Of a stretch of 5,497 bases of DNA, positions 5,413-5,497 are shown piece after piece. The position numbers were made by a program, and so were the translations under genes. This stretch comes from Bacillota bacterium. GTDB lineage: Bacteria > Bacillota > Clostridia > Oscillospirales > Acutalibacteraceae. Positions within the stretch are counted from its first letter, which is position 1, and each line of letters begins with the position of its first letter. The notes below the pieces were generated by a model. It did no database searches. It had not been told where the DNA came from and worked only from the letters and a program-made list of their open reading frames with translations. The stretch lies in assembly GCA_023420245.1 (NCBI GenBank), contig JAEZWL010000207.1, forward strand, positions 1 through 5,497, read 5' to 3'.

Positions 5413-5497
5413 AGCGCCCAAAAGCAATCTACCTTAGTCCCAGCGTCCATTCTATAATTTAACGAGGAAAGAATCCCCTTCCTCAAATTAAATGAAA
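5413..5497. other. Right-edge non-coding DNA with a dyad
   Basis: No protein-like reading frame is seen. A dyad is formed by TAATTT (5455-5460) and GAGGAA (5464-5469) against TTCCTC (5479-5484) and AAATTA (5485-5490), with three unpaired bases in the left arm. A TATAAT lies at 5453-5458 on the plus strand, but no good -35 is found 16-18 bp upstream. It could be the start of a regulatory region for a gene to the right. Confidence 0.3.

Overview
The window looks like chromosomal DNA from a mid-GC member of the Clostridia, most likely an Oscillospiraceae/Ruminococcaceae-type Firmicute. The evidence is a DUF3793 protein (a family I know only from Clostridia and relatives), an EpsG-type membrane protein, AAGGAG-like ribosome binding sites, and short AT-rich intergenic regions with T-tract terminators. 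The assignment rests on protein-family recognition only. I see no transposon, CRISPR array, tRNA or rRNA.

Layout, left to right: (1) a + strand S41/CtpA-like membrane-anchored PDZ protein (69-1397), in which all three expected protease triad positions appear to be substituted; (2) a 444-bp gap with a small dyad, a strong terminator at 1554-1593 and no other recognisable content; (3) a + strand DUF3793 protein (1842-2426); (4) a convergent - strand EpsG-family polytopic membrane protein (2431-3624), whose stop codon is only 4 bp from the DUF3793 stop and whose terminator, a C(UUCG)G hairpin, lies inside the last DUF3793 codons; (5) a 274-bp divergent intergenic region with an extended -10 promoter and structured leader for the epsG-like gene and weaker promoter candidates for the gene on the right; (6) a + strand enolase (3899-5191) with all catalytic residues, followed by its own terminator; (7) about 210 bp of non-coding DNA at the right edge, with a direct repeat, a probable - strand terminator for a gene outside the window, and a dyad.

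The four genes do not form an obvious operon or pathway. Each seems to be its own transcription unit: glycolysis (enolase), cell-surface polysaccharide (EpsG family), envelope (S41-like) and unknown (DUF3793). The feature most worth following is the apparent S41 pseudoprotease. I did not find a convincing new multi-gene system here.
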